A stretch of 64,000 nt of DNA from JAAXKN01 sp036261625 (GCA_036261625.1 DATAKL010000074.1:41790-105789), one strand, 5' to 3'; positions 53,994 to 62,864 are shown, counted from the first letter of the stretch. The notes: generated from the letters alone by a model not told the origin. A program made the numbers and translations.

Positions 53994-54563
53994 ATGACAG
54001 AAACTTCAAAGCAAATAGAGATTACGGTAAAAAAGGAAAGGCAGAAACTCTTCAACTTTATCAGGAAAAACGTACCGGTAAAGGAAGATGCTGAGGATAT
54101 ACTCCAGGATGTATTCTATCAGTTTGCTTCCGGTATCGAAGAGATAGAGTTGTTTGAGAGGGTCTCTGCATGGCTTATAAAGGTGGCGAAAAATAAGATC
54201 ATCGACTTTCGCAGGAAAAAACGCGAGAAATCCATGCCCCAGCTGAAAATTGGTTTTCCAGATGAGGAATCTGACGACGCCATTTCCCTTGCAGATATCC
54301 TGCCTGACCTGAGCAGTCTGCCGGATGAAATTTACTGGCAAAACCAGATCTGGGAGGAAATTGAAGACGCCCTGGATGAAATGCCCCCGGAACAAAGTGA
54401 TGTTTTTATTATGAATGAGTTTGAGGGACTAAGCTTTAAGGAAATATCCGAAATAAAACAACTGCCCGTCAATACTCTTCTTTCAAGAAAAAGGTATGCT
54501 GTTTTATTCTTAAGAAAATATTTGAAAACTTTATATGAGGAGTTAAAAAACAATGTGCAGTGA
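53994..54563 (+). CDS. ECF-type RNA polymerase sigma factor
   Basis: This 189-residue protein has the two-domain ECF layout. Region 2 (about 12-80) contains EDAEDILQDVFYQFASG and AWLIKVAKNKIIDFRRKK. Region 4 (about 125-180) contains MPPEQSDVFIMNEFEGLSFKEISEI and the recognition helix LPVNTLLSRKRYAVLFLRK. No extra regulatory domain is fused. There is no recognisable anti-sigma factor. The overlapping small membrane-protein gene takes the position where an anti-sigma often lies. A putative self-recognised promoter sits just upstream. Confidence 0.92.
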   Translation: MTETSKQIEITVKKERQKLFNFIRKNVPVKEDAEDILQDVFYQFASGIEEIELFERVSAWLIKVAKNKIIDFRRKKREKSMPQLKIGFPDEESDDAISLADILPDLSSLPDEIYWQNQIWEEIEDALDEMPPEQSDVFIMNEFEGLSFKEISEIKQLPVNTLLSRKRYAVLFLRKYLKTLYEELKNNVQ

Positions 54564-54858
54564 ACACAGAAGACACCGTTGGTTCTTTCTAAGATTCCCG
54601 CTGGCCCTGGTATTTATCGGAGTAATTACTTTGATACTTATGCTCTTATGGAATGCCCTGCTGCCGGCAATTTTGGGCGTTTCGGTCATAACATACTGGC
54701 AGGCTTTGGGGCTGTTTATTTTATCCAAGATCCTCTTCAGCGGTTTCGGCCGCGGCCCGCATGCTTTTTACTACAGATACTATATGCACAGGAAATTCGG
54801 TAAAGAATGGAACAGGCCTGGAGAGGGAAACCCTGGAGAAAACGTCCCGCAGGCTTGA
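54553..54858 (+). CDS. Small membrane protein coupled to the sigma factor
   Basis: The protein has 101 residues and starts 11 nt before the sigma gene ends, so translation is coupled. The N-terminus is basic and His/Arg-rich (CSEHRRHRWFF), and two hydrophobic helices follow (about 13-37 and 41-60). A cytosolic tail is rich in Tyr, Arg and Gly (PHAFYYRYYMHRKFGKEW). No zinc anti-sigma motif is present. By position it may sense membrane state for the sigma factor. The family is not recognised beyond similar two-helix proteins beside Bacteroidota ECF genes. Confidence 0.7.
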   Translation: MCSEHRRHRWFFLRFPLALVFIGVITLILMLLWNALLPAILGVSVITYWQALGLFILSKILFSGFGRGPHAFYYRYYMHRKFGKEWNRPGEGNPGENVPQA

Positions 54859-54995
54859 AAAAGGGAAGAATGCCTGAAAAAGTTAAAGACCGGAAAAGTT
54901 GAATAGCCTGTGCCTGCGGTAATTTTGAATGTAAACTAAAAACCAGAAATAAATGTTAGGTTAATATGTATTAAAGCAGAAAGGTGAGATAAGTA

Positions 54996-56045
54996 ATGGC
55001 AAGTGCATTAAAACTGCTTACGATGCAGGATACTTATCCGGAAGCATTGAAAGGCAGGGAAGAAGAAATATTAAGTGACGATGAATTACTGGATGTTTAT
55101 TCAAAAACAGTAACCGGCGCCGCCGAAAGGATCAGTCCTTCGGTTGTAAATATAGATGTTACAAAAAGTGTGCAGGTGCAGGACAAGCGCGGAAGAAGTT
55201 ATCCGTGGGAACGTACAGGAAGCGGCTCGGGATTTGTTTTTACTCCTGACGGATTTATTCTGACAAATAGCCACGTGGTCCACAATGCAGGAAAACTGAA
55301 GGTGACACTTACAGATGGTAATCAGTACGAGGGTGACCTGATTGGCGATGATCCTGAAACAGATCTGGCAGTAATAAGAATAAATGCCCCGGACCTGAAA
55401 CCGGTCGAGCTGGGTAACTCCAATAACCTGAAGGTAGGCCAGCTTGTAATTGCCGTTGGAAACCCCTATGGATTCCAATGCACAGTAACAGCCGGAGTTG
55501 TAAGTGCCCTTGGAAGAACACTAAGGGCAGGCTCAGGCAGGCTGATTGATAATGTTATTCAGACCGATGCGGCCTTAAATCCCGGTAACTCCGGAGGACC
55601 GTTGGTAAACTCCTCCGGCAAAGTTATAGGCGTAAATACTGCCGCAATACTTCCGGCCCAGGGAATCTGCTTTGCAATTGGGATAAACACCACAAAGTTC
55701 ATCGCTGCACAGCTTATAAAAGATGGAAAAGTGACCCGCAGCTTTATTGGTATAGCAGGTCAAAATGTTCCTATACACAGAAGAATTGTGAGATATTACC
55801 ATCTCCCGATTGAAACCACCATAATGATAATGTCGGTAGAGGAAAACAGTGCCGCCGAAAAGGCAGGCCTGATGAAGGGTGATCTTCTCACGGAGTTCAA
55901 CGGGCACTATATCAAAGGAATTGACGATCTCCACAGGCAGCTTACCGGTGAAATGGTAGGCGTAACAGTCCCGGTTACAGTCATCCGCCACACTGAAAGA
56001 CTGACACTGGATATTACACCAATGGAATCGTTACAAAGCAAGTAA
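54996..56045 (+). CDS. DegP/HtrA-like serine protease with PDZ domain, no signal peptide
   Basis: The protein has 349 residues. The trypsin-like domain has the full triad: His93 in TNSHVV, Asp123 in DPETDLAVI, Ser199 in NPGNSGGP. A PDZ domain follows (about 245-340; SVEENSAAEKAGLMKGDLLTEFNG). Unlike classical HtrA proteins, the first 40 residues (MASALKLLTMQDTYPEA) contain no signal peptide or anchor, so it may act in the cytosol. It is 137 nt after the small membrane-protein gene. AAAGGTGAG before ATG 54996 fixes the start. Confidence 0.88.
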   Translation: MASALKLLTMQDTYPEALKGREEEILSDDELLDVYSKTVTGAAERISPSVVNIDVTKSVQVQDKRGRSYPWERTGSGSGFVFTPDGFILTNSHVVHNAGKLKVTLTDGNQYEGDLIGDDPETDLAVIRINAPDLKPVELGNSNNLKVGQLVIAVGNPYGFQCTVTAGVVSALGRTLRAGSGRLIDNVIQTDAALNPGNSGGPLVNSSGKVIGVNTAAILPAQGICFAIGINTTKFIAAQLIKDGKVTRSFIGIAGQNVPIHRRIVRYYHLPIETTIMIMSVEENSAAEKAGLMKGDLLTEFNGHYIKGIDDLHRQLTGEMVGVTVPVTVIRHTERLTLDITPMESLQSK

Positions 56046-56094
56046 TTCCTAAACCAAAAGACCGGTAAGATAATATAGTCAAACAACATAAAAT

Positions 56095-56140
56095 AAGCCT
56101 TGCTGCTTCTTAGCTTCAAAAAAAGCAGCAAGGCTTTTAT
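56095..56140 (+). terminator. Terminator after the HtrA-like gene
   Basis: A perfect 14-bp stem (AAGCCTTGCTGCTT, 56095-56108, with 56123-56136) ends in TTTT. It separates the sigma/protease operon from the ABC exporter pair. Confidence 0.9.
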
Positions 56141-56234
56141 TCTTCAGGAGAAGAACTTCCTTTTACTTTTCCATAGAGCGGAGCTGACTTAATTGGCTCT
56201 GAATCTAATAATATTAAAATTTATCTCTTGTCAT

Positions 56235-56261
56235 TAAAATAAATTTCCGCCTTATTCGTCT
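56235..56261 (+). promoter_or_regulatory. Putative ECF-type promoter of the ABC exporter
   Basis: TAAAAT (56235-56240), 16 nt, then CGTCT (56257-56261), with the shared block CG[G/C]CTTATTCGTCT. Hexamer, spacing and spacer sequence match the element at 53938-53964. Transcription would start near 56268, so translation must begin downstream, at GTG 56352. Confidence 0.6.
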
Positions 56262-56351
56262 TTACAGGTGGAAATATATTTTTATAATAAAAATTATTTG
56301 TCAGAATACTTTATTCGAATGTTTCTCAATAAAATAACCCGGAGCGGCTTT

Positions 56352-57269
56352 GTGATAACAAACAGTATTGAGGTTAGTAACTTTACTAAAAAATTTGGTT
56401 CCTTTACAGCGGTGGATAATATCTCCTTCAATGTGGAAGAGGGTACTATCTTTGCTTTTCTGGGTCCTAACGGTGCCGGCAAAAGCACTACTATAAATAC
56501 ACTTTGCACTATACACGACAAAACAGATGGTGAACTGAGAATTAACGGCAATGACGTAACCCGCCAGAAAGATAAGGTGAGAAATGATATTGGCATAGTC
56601 TTTCAGGAATCAACACTCGATGGAAAACTGACCGTCGAGGAAAACCTGAAACTCCATTGCGATTTTTACAAAGTGCCGAAGTCAGAAGTTAAACAACGTA
56701 TCGATTTTGTCCTGGAACTTGTGGATATTGTCAACTGGAGAAAAGCTCCCGTAAACAGCCTGTCGGGCGGGATGAAAAGACGTGCTGAAATTGCCCGGGG
56801 ACTGGTGCATTTCCCTAAAGTCCTCTTTCTTGATGAACCTACAACCGGCCTTGACCCGCAGACAAGAGCCAACGTGTGGGATTATATCCATAAACTGCAA
56901 AAACAAAAGAACATTACTATTTTTCTTACAACCCACTATATGGAAGAAGCTGAGATCTGCAATAAGGTTGCAGTTATCGACCACGGAAAAATAGTTGCCC
57001 ACGATACACCATATAATCTGAAAAAGAAATTTACATCCACTACTATGAAACTTAAGACATCCAGACAGGATAGCCTTCAAAATTATCTTGATAATTCATC
57101 TATTAAATATAAACCGGACAATGAACAGATTGTTGTATATGCACCAGATGTAGAAAAAGTCCTGGAAATCATCTCCTGCTTTAAGGAATCTATAGAAGAT
57201 ATCGAGATCAATAAGGGCACGCTTAATGACGTATTTATTGCAATAACAGGTAAGGAGATTAGAGAATGA
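56352..57269 (+). CDS. ABC exporter ATP-binding subunit (DrrA-like)
   Basis: From GTG 56352 (GGAG 7 nt upstream) the protein has about 305 residues. Walker A is GPNGAGKST, the Q-loop is near GIVFQESTLD, the signature is LSGGMKRR, and Walker B is VLFLDEPTTGLD. The switch His lies in FLTTHYMEEAE. A C-terminal extension of about 90 residues is typical of the DrrA/NatA group. It energises the ABC-2 permease encoded next, with a 4-nt ATGA overlap. The earlier GTG at 56268 would coincide with the likely transcription start. Confidence 0.92.
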   Translation: MITNSIEVSNFTKKFGSFTAVDNISFNVEEGTIFAFLGPNGAGKSTTINTLCTIHDKTDGELRINGNDVTRQKDKVRNDIGIVFQESTLDGKLTVEENLKLHCDFYKVPKSEVKQRIDFVLELVDIVNWRKAPVNSLSGGMKRRAEIARGLVHFPKVLFLDEPTTGLDPQTRANVWDYIHKLQKQKNITIFLTTHYMEEAEICNKVAVIDHGKIVAHDTPYNLKKKFTSTTMKLKTSRQDSLQNYLDNSSIKYKPDNEQIVVYAPDVEKVLEIISCFKESIEDIEINKGTLNDVFIAITGKEIRE

Positions 57270-58096
57270 TTCGTCCGATTAAAGCTATTGTGTTAAGAAA
57301 TTTAATTAAACTCTCCCGGGATAAAATGAGGTTGTTTTTTACTCTGTTCATGTCGGGACTTTTCCTCTTTATATTCTCCTTTGTTACCAGGTCGGCAGTT
57401 GCCGGTTTGGAGCATCCTATGAATTACCTTATCTCCGGCATCGTCATTATGACCGTATTCCAGACATCCCTGAACAACTCAATGAATATACTTGAGGATA
57501 TTTCAAACGGATTTATGAAAGAGATACTGGTTGCACCGGTTACCAGATGGCAGATTGCTATTGGTCAGGTCATTTCTTCAATGATTGTGGCAGTTTTCCA
57601 GGGAATTATAATCGTTCTGCTGGGGCTGTTCATGGGGCTTAAGATAGATCTTATCCATGGGGTTACAATGGCATTTTTAATGTGCCTGGTCGGATTAACT
57701 TTCAGTTCTCTGGGATTATATCTGGCCACTGTAGCAAAGGAATCGACTAATTTTCAGCTGGTTATTACCATTGTTTCGTTCCCTCTTACTTTTTTATCCG
57801 GAGCTTATATTCCAACAATGGCAATTCCGAAGATCCTTGCTCCTGTTATTTATCTGAACCCATTAACCTACACCACATCGGCTTTCAGATACATCGCCTT
57901 ACATATGGAGAATGTACCAGTTGCAGATCTTGTTAAGGCCGGCATTGCCTTTAATGTAAATGGATTTATTATTATGCCTCTTATGAGTACATTATTGATT
58001 ATTGTAATGGGTATAATCTTTTTTACATTATGCGTCAACAGGTTCAATAAAGCAGATTTCTCAAGGGTCAAAGTTTTCAGACACGGCCATAGATAA
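57266..58096 (+). CDS. ABC-2 type exporter permease
   Basis: The protein has 276 residues with six transmembrane segments: one N-terminal hairpin, an EMKEILVAP-type cytosolic motif (GFMKEILVAPVTRWQ), and the ABC-2 signature FPLTFLSGAYIP before helix 5. It forms the channel of a DrrAB/NatAB-like exporter. The cargo (lipid, peptide or drug) is unknown. A terminator follows at 58119. Confidence 0.92.
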   Translation: MIRPIKAIVLRNLIKLSRDKMRLFFTLFMSGLFLFIFSFVTRSAVAGLEHPMNYLISGIVIMTVFQTSLNNSMNILEDISNGFMKEILVAPVTRWQIAIGQVISSMIVAVFQGIIIVLLGLFMGLKIDLIHGVTMAFLMCLVGLTFSSLGLYLATVAKESTNFQLVITIVSFPLTFLSGAYIPTMAIPKILAPVIYLNPLTYTTSAFRYIALHMENVPVADLVKAGIAFNVNGFIIMPLMSTLLIIVMGIIFFTLCVNRFNKADFSRVKVFRHGHR

Positions 58097-58118
58097 GTAA
58101 AAGATCATATCATATTAC

Positions 58119-58147
58119 AAAAGGGCAGTGGAATATGCTGCCCTTTT
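58119..58147 (+). terminator. Terminator after the ABC exporter
   Basis: AAAAGGGCAG at 58119-58128 pairs perfectly with 58138-58147 (CTGCCCTTTT) around a 9-nt loop. Confidence 0.88.
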
Positions 58148-58206
58148 CCGGATTTGAAGATTATTTATTATTTTTGCTGAAATTTTATATTCTGAAAAAG
58201 GGGAAG

Positions 58207-58593
58207 ATGAAACCTGTTTTAATAACTGATCCAGAGTATTTGAGTGTTCGTGATGAATTGATGAGGCTTGAAGCGCGGCTTCATCATCCTGAAGAAGGCA
58301 GAACGAGAAAAGATTTTGAAGAAATGACAGACGAGCTGTTCTGGGAAGTGGGGGCTTCAGGAAACCGCTACAGCAGGAGCTTTGTGCTGGATGTTCTTTT
58401 AGAGAGAGTAAAAAATCCAAACCCGGACGACAGATGGGAAACTAAAGATGCATGGTGCAATGAAATATCGGCAAATAACTTTTTGCTTACATATACTCTC
58501 ATTCAGGGTGAAAGAATAACAAGGCGCTCTTCTATATGGCGGAAATATGCAAACTCCTGGAAGATAGTTTATCACCAGGGGACGATAGTTTAA
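58207..58593 (+). CDS. DUF4440/NTF2-like protein
   Basis: From ATG 58207 (AAAGGGGAAG just upstream) the protein has 128 residues. It has the cone-shaped NTF2-like pattern: LMRLEARLHHPEE helix, DELFWEVGASGNRYSR, then strands LLTYTLIQ and RRSSIWRKYANSWKIVYHQG. A close relative type is the DUF4440 group that opens with a hydrophobic pocket for small ligands or acts as a ketosteroid-isomerase-like fold. No catalytic Asp is obvious. The longer frame to 58135 overlaps the terminator and is unlikely. Confidence 0.82.
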   Translation: MKPVLITDPEYLSVRDELMRLEARLHHPEEGRTRKDFEEMTDELFWEVGASGNRYSRSFVLDVLLERVKNPNPDDRWETKDAWCNEISANNFLLTYTLIQGERITRRSSIWRKYANSWKIVYHQGTIV

Positions 58594-58623
58594 TATAATA
58601 TGAGTCAGAATAAGTGTACCTGT

Positions 58624-59247
58624 TCATAACTCCAGTTTGGCCAAAAATCCCAGCTGCAATGCTGTCTGGGAGCGTTTGTCGTAATCAGTATAGAGCTTGG
58701 CTGTTAGATCAAAACCATAGCCGCATGAAAAGAAATACCTCAGGCCTGCGCCAATTGAGTGCATCCAGTAATAATACGTGCGGGAGGGGTAGACTATCTT
58801 AAAGTCCGGTCCGTTCATATCAGAGAAAACAGCATTAATTTCTCCATACTTTTCTATATCGTAATTTATTCCTGTCAAAAGGCAAAAGGACAGCCTATCT
58901 ATCCTGGAATCGAATAGCTTTACTTCCAGGAAGAATCGGTATATGTATGCGGCATCTCCGGATGAATACCTCAAACTCACTTCAGGAACTGTTACCTGAC
59001 TAAATAAATTATCAAATGGATAATGGTTATATTCAATGCCTGGAGAGAGTGAAATATCCTTATGTATTGGAAACTCTGTACTCAGGGCTGCAGACCATCC
59101 GTCCTTCCATGAATTGTTTAATGAATTTCCACTTTCGAAAGGAATAATACTGCTCGTTCTGGGACTTAATCCTAATTGCAGGTGCAGAACCGGCTGTGCC
59201 GCAGCTGGGCCGAATATAATTAAAGACAACAAAATTAAACTTTTCAT
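58624..59247 (-). CDS. Outer-membrane beta-barrel protein, unknown function
   Basis: The protein has 207 residues with a signal peptide ending near AAAQP. Alternating strands (LSPGIEYNHYPFDN, AAYIYRFFLEVKLF, SIGAGLRYFFSCGYGFDLTAKLY) and a terminal hydrophobic strand LQLGFLAKLEL indicate a small barrel. It is the last of three minus-strand envelope genes with gaps of 15 and 22 nt, so they are probably one operon. Confidence 0.7.
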   Translation of the reverse strand: MKSLILLSLIIFGPAAAQPVLHLQLGLSPRTSSIIPFESGNSLNNSWKDGWSAALSTEFPIHKDISLSPGIEYNHYPFDNLFSQVTVPEVSLRYSSGDAAYIYRFFLEVKLFDSRIDRLSFCLLTGINYDIEKYGEINAVFSDMNGPDFKIVYPSRTYYYWMHSIGAGLRYFFSCGYGFDLTAKLYTDYDKRSQTALQLGFLAKLEL

Positions 59248-59262
59248 TTTACAGTAATACTC

Positions 59263-59781
59263 CTACTTGCATCCCACATAAGCCAGGGTATCAGGTTTTT
59301 CCAACCCAAAGGCAAAGCACTTAAAATGCCCAAAAGCGGGTGCCCCAAGACCGGTGGTAATCTGAAAAATCCAGCAATCCTGCCCATTATACTTGGCTTT
59401 TTCAGCATAGGTCGGCAGTACATACTCTCCCGTAATGCTGCATCCGCTAAGGGATATCATCCTGTCAAATGTTTTTGAATCTTCACCCAAAATCCTTACC
59501 TGCTGACGCATGTAATCATTCAAAGCTTTTTTTACTTCCTCAGAATACTTATTGCCTGAATAGGCAGTACCAATATTTTTCAAAGAGGCGCTGTCGGGAA
59601 AGAGATGATAGAAACTATCCCGGGTGTAATTTACATTGGAAACCTTGACAACCGGTTTAACCGGAATAAGATCATTTGCTTCAGTTGACCTTTCACTGCA
59701 GCCGGTAAAAGACAAAATAAAAAATGAAGCCAGAAAAATGCTTAAAGAATAAAAACAGATTTTCATGAAAAAAGATTTCAT
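59263..59781 (-). CDS. Putative lipoprotein of unknown family
   Basis: The protein has 172 residues from ATG 59781, or 166 from the in-frame ATG 59763, which gives a more typical signal (KICFYSLSIFLASFF). The lipobox ends SFTGC. The mature part contains a few Cys and a basic middle helix (YSEEVKKALNDYMRQQVRI). Nothing identifies a function. It lies between a lipoprotein and a barrel gene, which suggests a joint envelope role. Confidence 0.6.
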   Translation of the reverse strand: MKSFFMKICFYSLSIFLASFFILSFTGCSERSTEANDLIPVKPVVKVSNVNYTRDSFYHLFPDSASLKNIGTAYSGNKYSEEVKKALNDYMRQQVRILGEDSKTFDRMISLSGCSITGEYVLPTYAEKAKYNGQDCWIFQITTGLGAPAFGHFKCFAFGLEKPDTLAYVGCK

Positions 59782-59803
59782 CTCAATGTGCCTTAAATTG
59801 GAA

Positions 59804-60679
59804 TTAGTTTTGTGACCGGGGATTGATTAGCTTAATAATTTTAGGCGAACCTACTGTTCCATAGACGATCAGGTTAGTGCTTGTTGTTAAAGTAATATCT
59901 TTTACATGACTAAATGCAACCGGTATTTCAACGTCAAAATTGTTGTTTATTATTGGAATTTCCATGGCCATTGCCAGGCCGTCTCCATATGTCATACCCC
60001 TTAATCTATAGGCATTTGTAGTCCCTTTGACCCGGCAACGCACTGTACTGAAGTAACCGCCTTCATCATTGTATTTCCATTCCGTGCTGGTGATTTGGGT
60101 AGAAACTTTACCTAATGGATTGACGTCATAGCCAATTAACAACCCGTGAGATTCATTGGAGGATGCAGACCCTGACTGGTCAGTTTCGATAAAGCATACG
60201 TAGCCTTTGCTGTTTTTTAACGCCTTAAATGTAAAACGGTTACTTATAGTGCTGTCGGGATTGAAAGATTTTCCACTGCTGATAAGCTGAACTTCAGAGT
60301 TAATCCAGGTGGCACTGCTATTTAATTTGATATCACCAGGGTCCACCAGCCATCTTTTATCTTTATTGCAGCCTTTAATTTCTATGGTAAACGAATCGTC
60401 TGGTGATAGGACAAATTCACAATTGACTTTTACAGGGTATGTATATTTTAGAGAGTATAGTTCAACTCCATTTAAGCTAAGCGATGAGTATAAAACAGAA
60501 TATAAGGGCGAAGGCCGTGTAATTGTTGTATCTGCCGGGATTACGGCGTTGATCTCCACTACTCTTATCTGATTGAAGATACTGGAGTTTTTTTCAACGG
60601 GTTCAGTTCCCTTATTGCAACTGCAGAATGCAATTATGAAAATTGCAGAAATAAGGGACAAGTACCTGACTGATTTCAT
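59804..60679 (-). CDS. Putative lipoprotein of unknown family
   Basis: The protein has 291 residues, with a lipoprotein signal ending IAFCSC (about residue 20). The mature part is beta-rich, with Ig-like strands such as INAVIPADTTITRPSPLYSV. No motif links it to a known enzyme. It is the first gene of the three-gene envelope cluster, and an ACCGGAG precedes the ATG. Confidence 0.62.
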   Translation of the reverse strand: MKSVRYLSLISAIFIIAFCSCNKGTEPVEKNSSIFNQIRVVEINAVIPADTTITRPSPLYSVLYSSLSLNGVELYSLKYTYPVKVNCEFVLSPDDSFTIEIKGCNKDKRWLVDPGDIKLNSSATWINSEVQLISSGKSFNPDSTISNRFTFKALKNSKGYVCFIETDQSGSASSNESHGLLIGYDVNPLGKVSTQITSTEWKYNDEGGYFSTVRCRVKGTTNAYRLRGMTYGDGLAMAMEIPIINNNFDVEIPVAFSHVKDITLTTSTNLIVYGTVGSPKIIKLINPRSQN

Positions 60680-60990
60680 GATATCTCCGGTTCAATAAAA
60701 GTTAGAATATTTCCAGAAATTATGTAAAAGGCAAGAAACCCAGCAACTAAAGAAAGGGCATGAATACAACAAAGTCAAAAGCAATTTAAGTAAAATAGAT
60801 ACAATAATCACGCCAAAATAAAATATTTGGAAGGGCTATAAATTAAGGCGCAATATTCATGAAAATTCCATTTATACTTTCAGAAATCTGATGGCATATC
60901 AAAAAACTGATAAGTCAGGGAAGTGCTTTGGAAAAATAACGGTAATGAGATCATGATTTCAGATAAGACGGACTTTTGGACAGGAACAAG
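60680..60990. other. Intergenic region, no gene seen
   Basis: An AT-rich 311-nt spacer between two minus-strand genes. It must hold the promoter of the envelope cluster. No repeat, hairpin or RNA was recognised. Confidence 0.4.
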
Positions 60991-61656
60991 TTAAATAAGT
61001 TTCCTAAAAACCAGATGTGCAGCTTTCCCTGAGGGAGTAAACTCAACACACTTATAGCCAAGCTCAATTAAATTAATGTCTGCAAATAAGTTCTCACCTG
61101 AGTTCAGAAGAACTGGTGCTATGGCTATATGCATTTCATCCAGCAGTTTTGCTTTCAGATACTGTTTAACCGTTTCAACACCTCCGCCCAGACGGATATC
61201 TTTTCCGGCAGCTTTTTCTTTAGCCATTTCCAAAGCAGTTTCTATTCCATCGGCAACAAAATAAAAAGTAGTTCCCCCTTCCATTTCAAGAGGGGGCCGT
61301 GCATAGTGTATCAAAACATAAACAGAAGTGTGGTAAGGAGGATTTTCTCCCCACCATCCTTTCCAGGAGAAATCTTTCCATGGACCTCTTTCCGGCGTAA
61401 ACATGTTTCGCCCCATAATCCAGGCGCCAATATTTTGGAAACCTTTATAAGCAAAGTTATTATCTATTCCCAAAATCCCTTCGGTTATATCTCCGCCCTG
61501 CATTTGGCCGTGCATCTTCTGGAAAGTATCGGTAGGAATAAACCATTCGTGCAGCGCCATTCCATTTGTTCCCATAGGGTTTTCCAGACTTTGATCAGTC
61601 CCTGCTCCAAATCCATCAACAGAAACTCCAAAGGACAGCACTTTTAATTTGCTCAT
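60991..61656 (-). CDS. RibD C-terminal/dihydrofolate-reductase-like protein
   Basis: The protein has 221 residues. The opening VLSFGVSVDGFGAGTDQSLENP, the IMGRNMFTPERGPW segment and the DIRLGGGVETVKQYLKAKLLDEMH segment belong to the same RibD_C superfamily as the gene at 32890, but to a different branch (longer N-terminal loop, NIGAWIMGRNMF). It is a predicted NADPH-dependent reductase of unknown substrate. GAGG lies about 9 nt upstream of the ATG. Confidence 0.9.
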   Translation of the reverse strand: MSKLKVLSFGVSVDGFGAGTDQSLENPMGTNGMALHEWFIPTDTFQKMHGQMQGGDITEGILGIDNNFAYKGFQNIGAWIMGRNMFTPERGPWKDFSWKGWWGENPPYHTSVYVLIHYARPPLEMEGGTTFYFVADGIETALEMAKEKAAGKDIRLGGGVETVKQYLKAKLLDEMHIAIAPVLLNSGENLFADINLIELGYKCVEFTPSGKAAHLVFRKLI

Positions 61657-61916
61657 AAATTAATCCTCATATCAAAAAGGGTTATGATTTAATTAATTAA
61701 ACAAAAATCTGTTTAAGATCCTAAAAAAAAGTTGCCGCTGCTAAAACGCAGCTAAAATTAGAAATCATAGCGTTTAGATAATAAATAGAAATTCTTCAGC
61801 TGTCGACCCCGGAACCAGAAATAAATAAAATATACTTAATAGGATATTGAATCGGATTATGGATTTTTATAACTTCTAATTGGATTTCAACCAAGAACAT
61901 AAAAAAGGAGTTAAGA

Positions 61917-62579
61917 ATGGCAGCAAGCAAAGGCAAAATGAAGGCAACCGACTTCAACCTTAAAAAAGAGGTTGCATACCTTCCTGAACAGGGGTTAGTT
62001 GTTCACGAAGATAGGCGTTTATTATTAATGGATGCTAATGCCATGGGGTTACTAATGGATGCCATGATAAAAAACATGGGATTCAATAAGGCGATGGAAG
62101 TGTTCATGCAGTCCGGTTTTGAACATGGATATTCCGACTTTCTTGCCATGGAAGCTAAATATGGCGATAAGTTTGCCAACGAGATTGAATTATTTGCCTC
62201 CGGGCCGGTAATCCATTCCTGGGAAGGACTAGTCCAGGCTAAACCGATTTCTATTGAAGCTGACAGACAAGCCGGGAATTTTTTTTCAGAGGGCATTTGG
62301 ACAAATAGCTGGCAGGTACAGCAGTACTTAACTTTTAATCCGGTTGGTGAAAAAGCAGTGTGCTACTCCCTGACGGGCTATGCCAGCGGCTGGACAAGTG
62401 CTTTCCTTGGTAAACCCGTACTGGCCGTTGAGACTGCCTGTATTGCCAAAGGCGATGCTCACTGTTCCTGGCTGCTGAAACCAGCCGATGAATACGGAAA
62501 AGAGGCAGCAATGGAGTTAAATTTCTTAAAAGATCAGTTTGAAAAACTTTTGTTAAATAAAGCAAATGAAGGAGTTTAA
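61917..62579 (+). CDS. XylR_N/V4R-domain sensor protein without an output domain
   Basis: The protein has 220 residues. The N-terminal half matches the XylR N-terminal domain (GLVVHEDRRLLLMDANAMG, then FMQSGFEHGYSDFLAMEAKYG). The second half is a V4R 4-vinyl-reductase domain (ICTNS-type GIWTNSWQVQQYLT, then AVETACIAKGDAHCSWLLKP), with the Cys-x8-Cys pair used for zinc or ligand binding. In XylR and DmpR these domains sense aromatics and control a fused sigma-54 ATPase. No such domain is present here, so it may signal to another protein. AAGGAG precedes the ATG, and a small gene follows after 1 nt. Confidence 0.85.
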   Translation: MAASKGKMKATDFNLKKEVAYLPEQGLVVHEDRRLLLMDANAMGLLMDAMIKNMGFNKAMEVFMQSGFEHGYSDFLAMEAKYGDKFANEIELFASGPVIHSWEGLVQAKPISIEADRQAGNFFSEGIWTNSWQVQQYLTFNPVGEKAVCYSLTGYASGWTSAFLGKPVLAVETACIAKGDAHCSWLLKPADEYGKEAAMELNFLKDQFEKLLLNKANEGV

Positions 62580-62580
62580 T

Positions 62581-62802
62581 ATGGGCTCAAAATTGATCAA
62601 ATATTATGAGGTGATTGGCAAACTGCAATCAATGCAGGGGAAAATGAATCTTGCAACTGAGACCAGACTGCCATCGACCAAAGCGGCGTTAGAGGTAGAC
62701 AATCCGGATGAAATAAGGAAATTTGACAATGCCTTCAAAAAAATTACAGGTATGACATTAGAGGAAGCTGAAAAAAAGATAAAAGAAACTGAAAAGAAAT
62801 AA
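62581..62802 (+). CDS. Small charged protein coupled to the V4R sensor
   Basis: From ATG 62581 (AAGGAG inside the end of the preceding gene) the product has 73 residues. It is rich in Lys and Glu and helical: VIGKLQSMQGKMNLATETR, a short DNPDEIRKFDNAFKKITG segment, and a Lys/Glu tail. I do not recognise a family. Its start one base after the V4R stop implies translational coupling and a joint function. Confidence 0.65.
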   Translation: MGSKLIKYYEVIGKLQSMQGKMNLATETRLPSTKAALEVDNPDEIRKFDNAFKKITGMTLEEAEKKIKETEKK

Positions 62803-62842
62803 ATTAATGTAAAAAATAAATTAATGTAAAAAATAAATTAAT
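62799..62842. repeat. Short AT-rich direct repeat
   Basis: Two full 17-bp copies of ATAAATTAATGTAAAAA and a partial third are arranged head to tail. The first copy contains the stop codon of the preceding gene, which suggests replication slippage. Confidence 0.85.
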
Positions 62843-62864
62843 TAGTCATGGAGCAGGAGGCGGC

